The position numbers and the translations under genes are program-made. Below, in pieces: positions 5,444-5,873 of a stretch of 5,873 bases of DNA (the first letter of the stretch is position 1; each line of letters opens with the position of its first letter). Origin of the DNA: Nitrososphaerota archaeon. GTDB lineage: Archaea > Thermoproteota > Nitrososphaeria > Nitrososphaerales > Nitrosopumilaceae. A model generated the notes under the pieces. The model was given only the letters and a program-made list of their open reading frames with translations. It searched no databases and was not told the origin of the DNA. The stretch is from NCBI GenBank assembly GCA_022564385.1, contig JADFLN010000089.1, positions 1 to 5,873 on the forward strand. The letters are read 5' to 3'.

Positions 5444-5873
5444 CTAGTTATAATGTTGAGTAGTTTCTTTATGAGGGCTATAACGATTCCAAAAGAATCC
5501 AAGAATCAAACCTATTGAAATCCAGAAAGAAGTGACTCCAAGGAAAGACGCTATTCTAAAATCATTTACTAAATCCATTGGAGCAGTAATTTCATCTGGA
5601 TTTTCTGGCATTGCAACAAAAACTACAGAGATGAAAATACCATATCCAATTAATGCTGCAAGTTTTCTGCTGTTTTTAAATTTCTGTGATAATTTGTAAA
5701 AACCAACTGCCCCAAATCCGGAAATCGCAATGAAAGATAGATACAAGATTGATCTCAACACAACAGTTTCAGGATCACCAACAGTTGGCGGATTTGCAGG
5801 ATATTTGAGAAATGGAATCACAAACATTGTAAACCACATAATTCCAGCCAAAACAAGTGCCTTTTTGACATCA
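5444..5873 (-). CDS. cbtA: CbtA-type cobalt transporter subunit, C-terminal part (cut by window edge)
   Basis: CbtA is a multi-spanning membrane protein that, with the single-span CbtB, is predicted to take up cobalt for cobalamin synthesis. The frame is open to the right edge. Before the first visible Met the sequence reads DVKKALVLAGI, and the apparent start at 5851 is a TTG inside the helix, so the true start lies outside the window. About 143 residues are visible. They include the family's hallmark FLKYPANPPTVGDPETV and, by hydropathy, about four membrane segments: LVLAGIMWFTMFVIPF, SILYLSFIAISGFGAVGFY, LAALIGYGIFISVVFVAMP and IASFLGVTSFWISIGLILGFF. The protein ends in a short hydrophilic tail. 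No cbtB or cobalamin riboswitch is seen here; either could lie upstream, beyond the edge. The family function is predicted mainly from B12-linked regulation, so the cobalt specificity is inferred. Confidence 0.85.
   Translation of the reverse strand, partial: DVKKALVLAGIMWFTMFVIPFLKYPANPPTVGDPETVVLRSILYLSFIAISGFGAVGFYKLSQKFKNSRKLAALIGYGIFISVVFVAMPENPDEITAPMDLVNDFRIASFLGVTSFWISIGLILGFFWNRYSPHKETTQHYN

Noticed and set aside
5849..5851. Start of cbtA at the TTG codon
   Set aside because: The frame stays open to the window edge with membrane-helix sequence before it, and CbtA proteins have a further N-terminal part. The gene is simply cut.
1..5873. tRNA/rRNA genes, CRISPR arrays, insertion sequences, riboswitches
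   Set aside because: No cloverleaf, regularly spaced repeats, transposase or terminal inverted repeats were seen, and nearly all the sequence is accounted for by genes. The longest spacers (116, 108 and 67 bp) hold the promoter elements listed.

Overview
The window is AT-rich and has archaeal rather than bacterial features. It encodes PurP, the formate-dependent archaeal purine enzyme, and an archaeal-type aspartyl-tRNA synthetase. Start codons sit close behind TATA-like boxes (TTTAAATA, TTAAATTA), and no clear Shine-Dalgarno sites were seen. A secreted protein carries the WIKNNAGWWADG-type module that I associate with ammonia-oxidising Thaumarchaeota (Nitrosopumilus and relatives). A Nitrosopumilus-like thaumarchaeon is the best guess. 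This is inferred from protein content, not from a marker-gene search.

Layout. Positions 1-475 (minus) hold the N-terminal part of aspS, cut by the window edge. A 116-bp divergent spacer follows, with a candidate promoter in each direction. On the plus strand come a small unrecognised gene (592-801) and purP (830-1855). purP converges with a minus-strand operon that reads phnD-like (4578-3490), phnC-like (3461-2643) and phnE-like (2665-1874). Together these form an ABC importer of the phosphonate/phosphite class. Upstream on the same strand is a pair of related small winged-helix regulators (5376-5047 and 5046-4687). Before them is the C-terminal part of a CbtA-type cobalt transporter subunit (5873-5444, cut by the window edge).

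How the parts may work together. PhnD-like captures a phosphorus-oxyanion ligand outside the membrane, PhnE-like forms the channel and PhnC-like drives transport with ATP. No C-P lyase, phosphonatase or phosphite dehydrogenase gene is in the window, so the substrate is open. The phnD core promoter lies inside a 40-bp interrupted palindrome. A second, shorter palindrome (TTCT[A/C]-N6-[T/G]AGAA) lies upstream of both phnD and the regulator pair. This suggests that the two winged-helix proteins, or another regulator, control both units. The cis-regulatory layout and the modified substrate-binding protein are the most interesting parts of the window. I found no RNA genes, CRISPR arrays or mobile elements.
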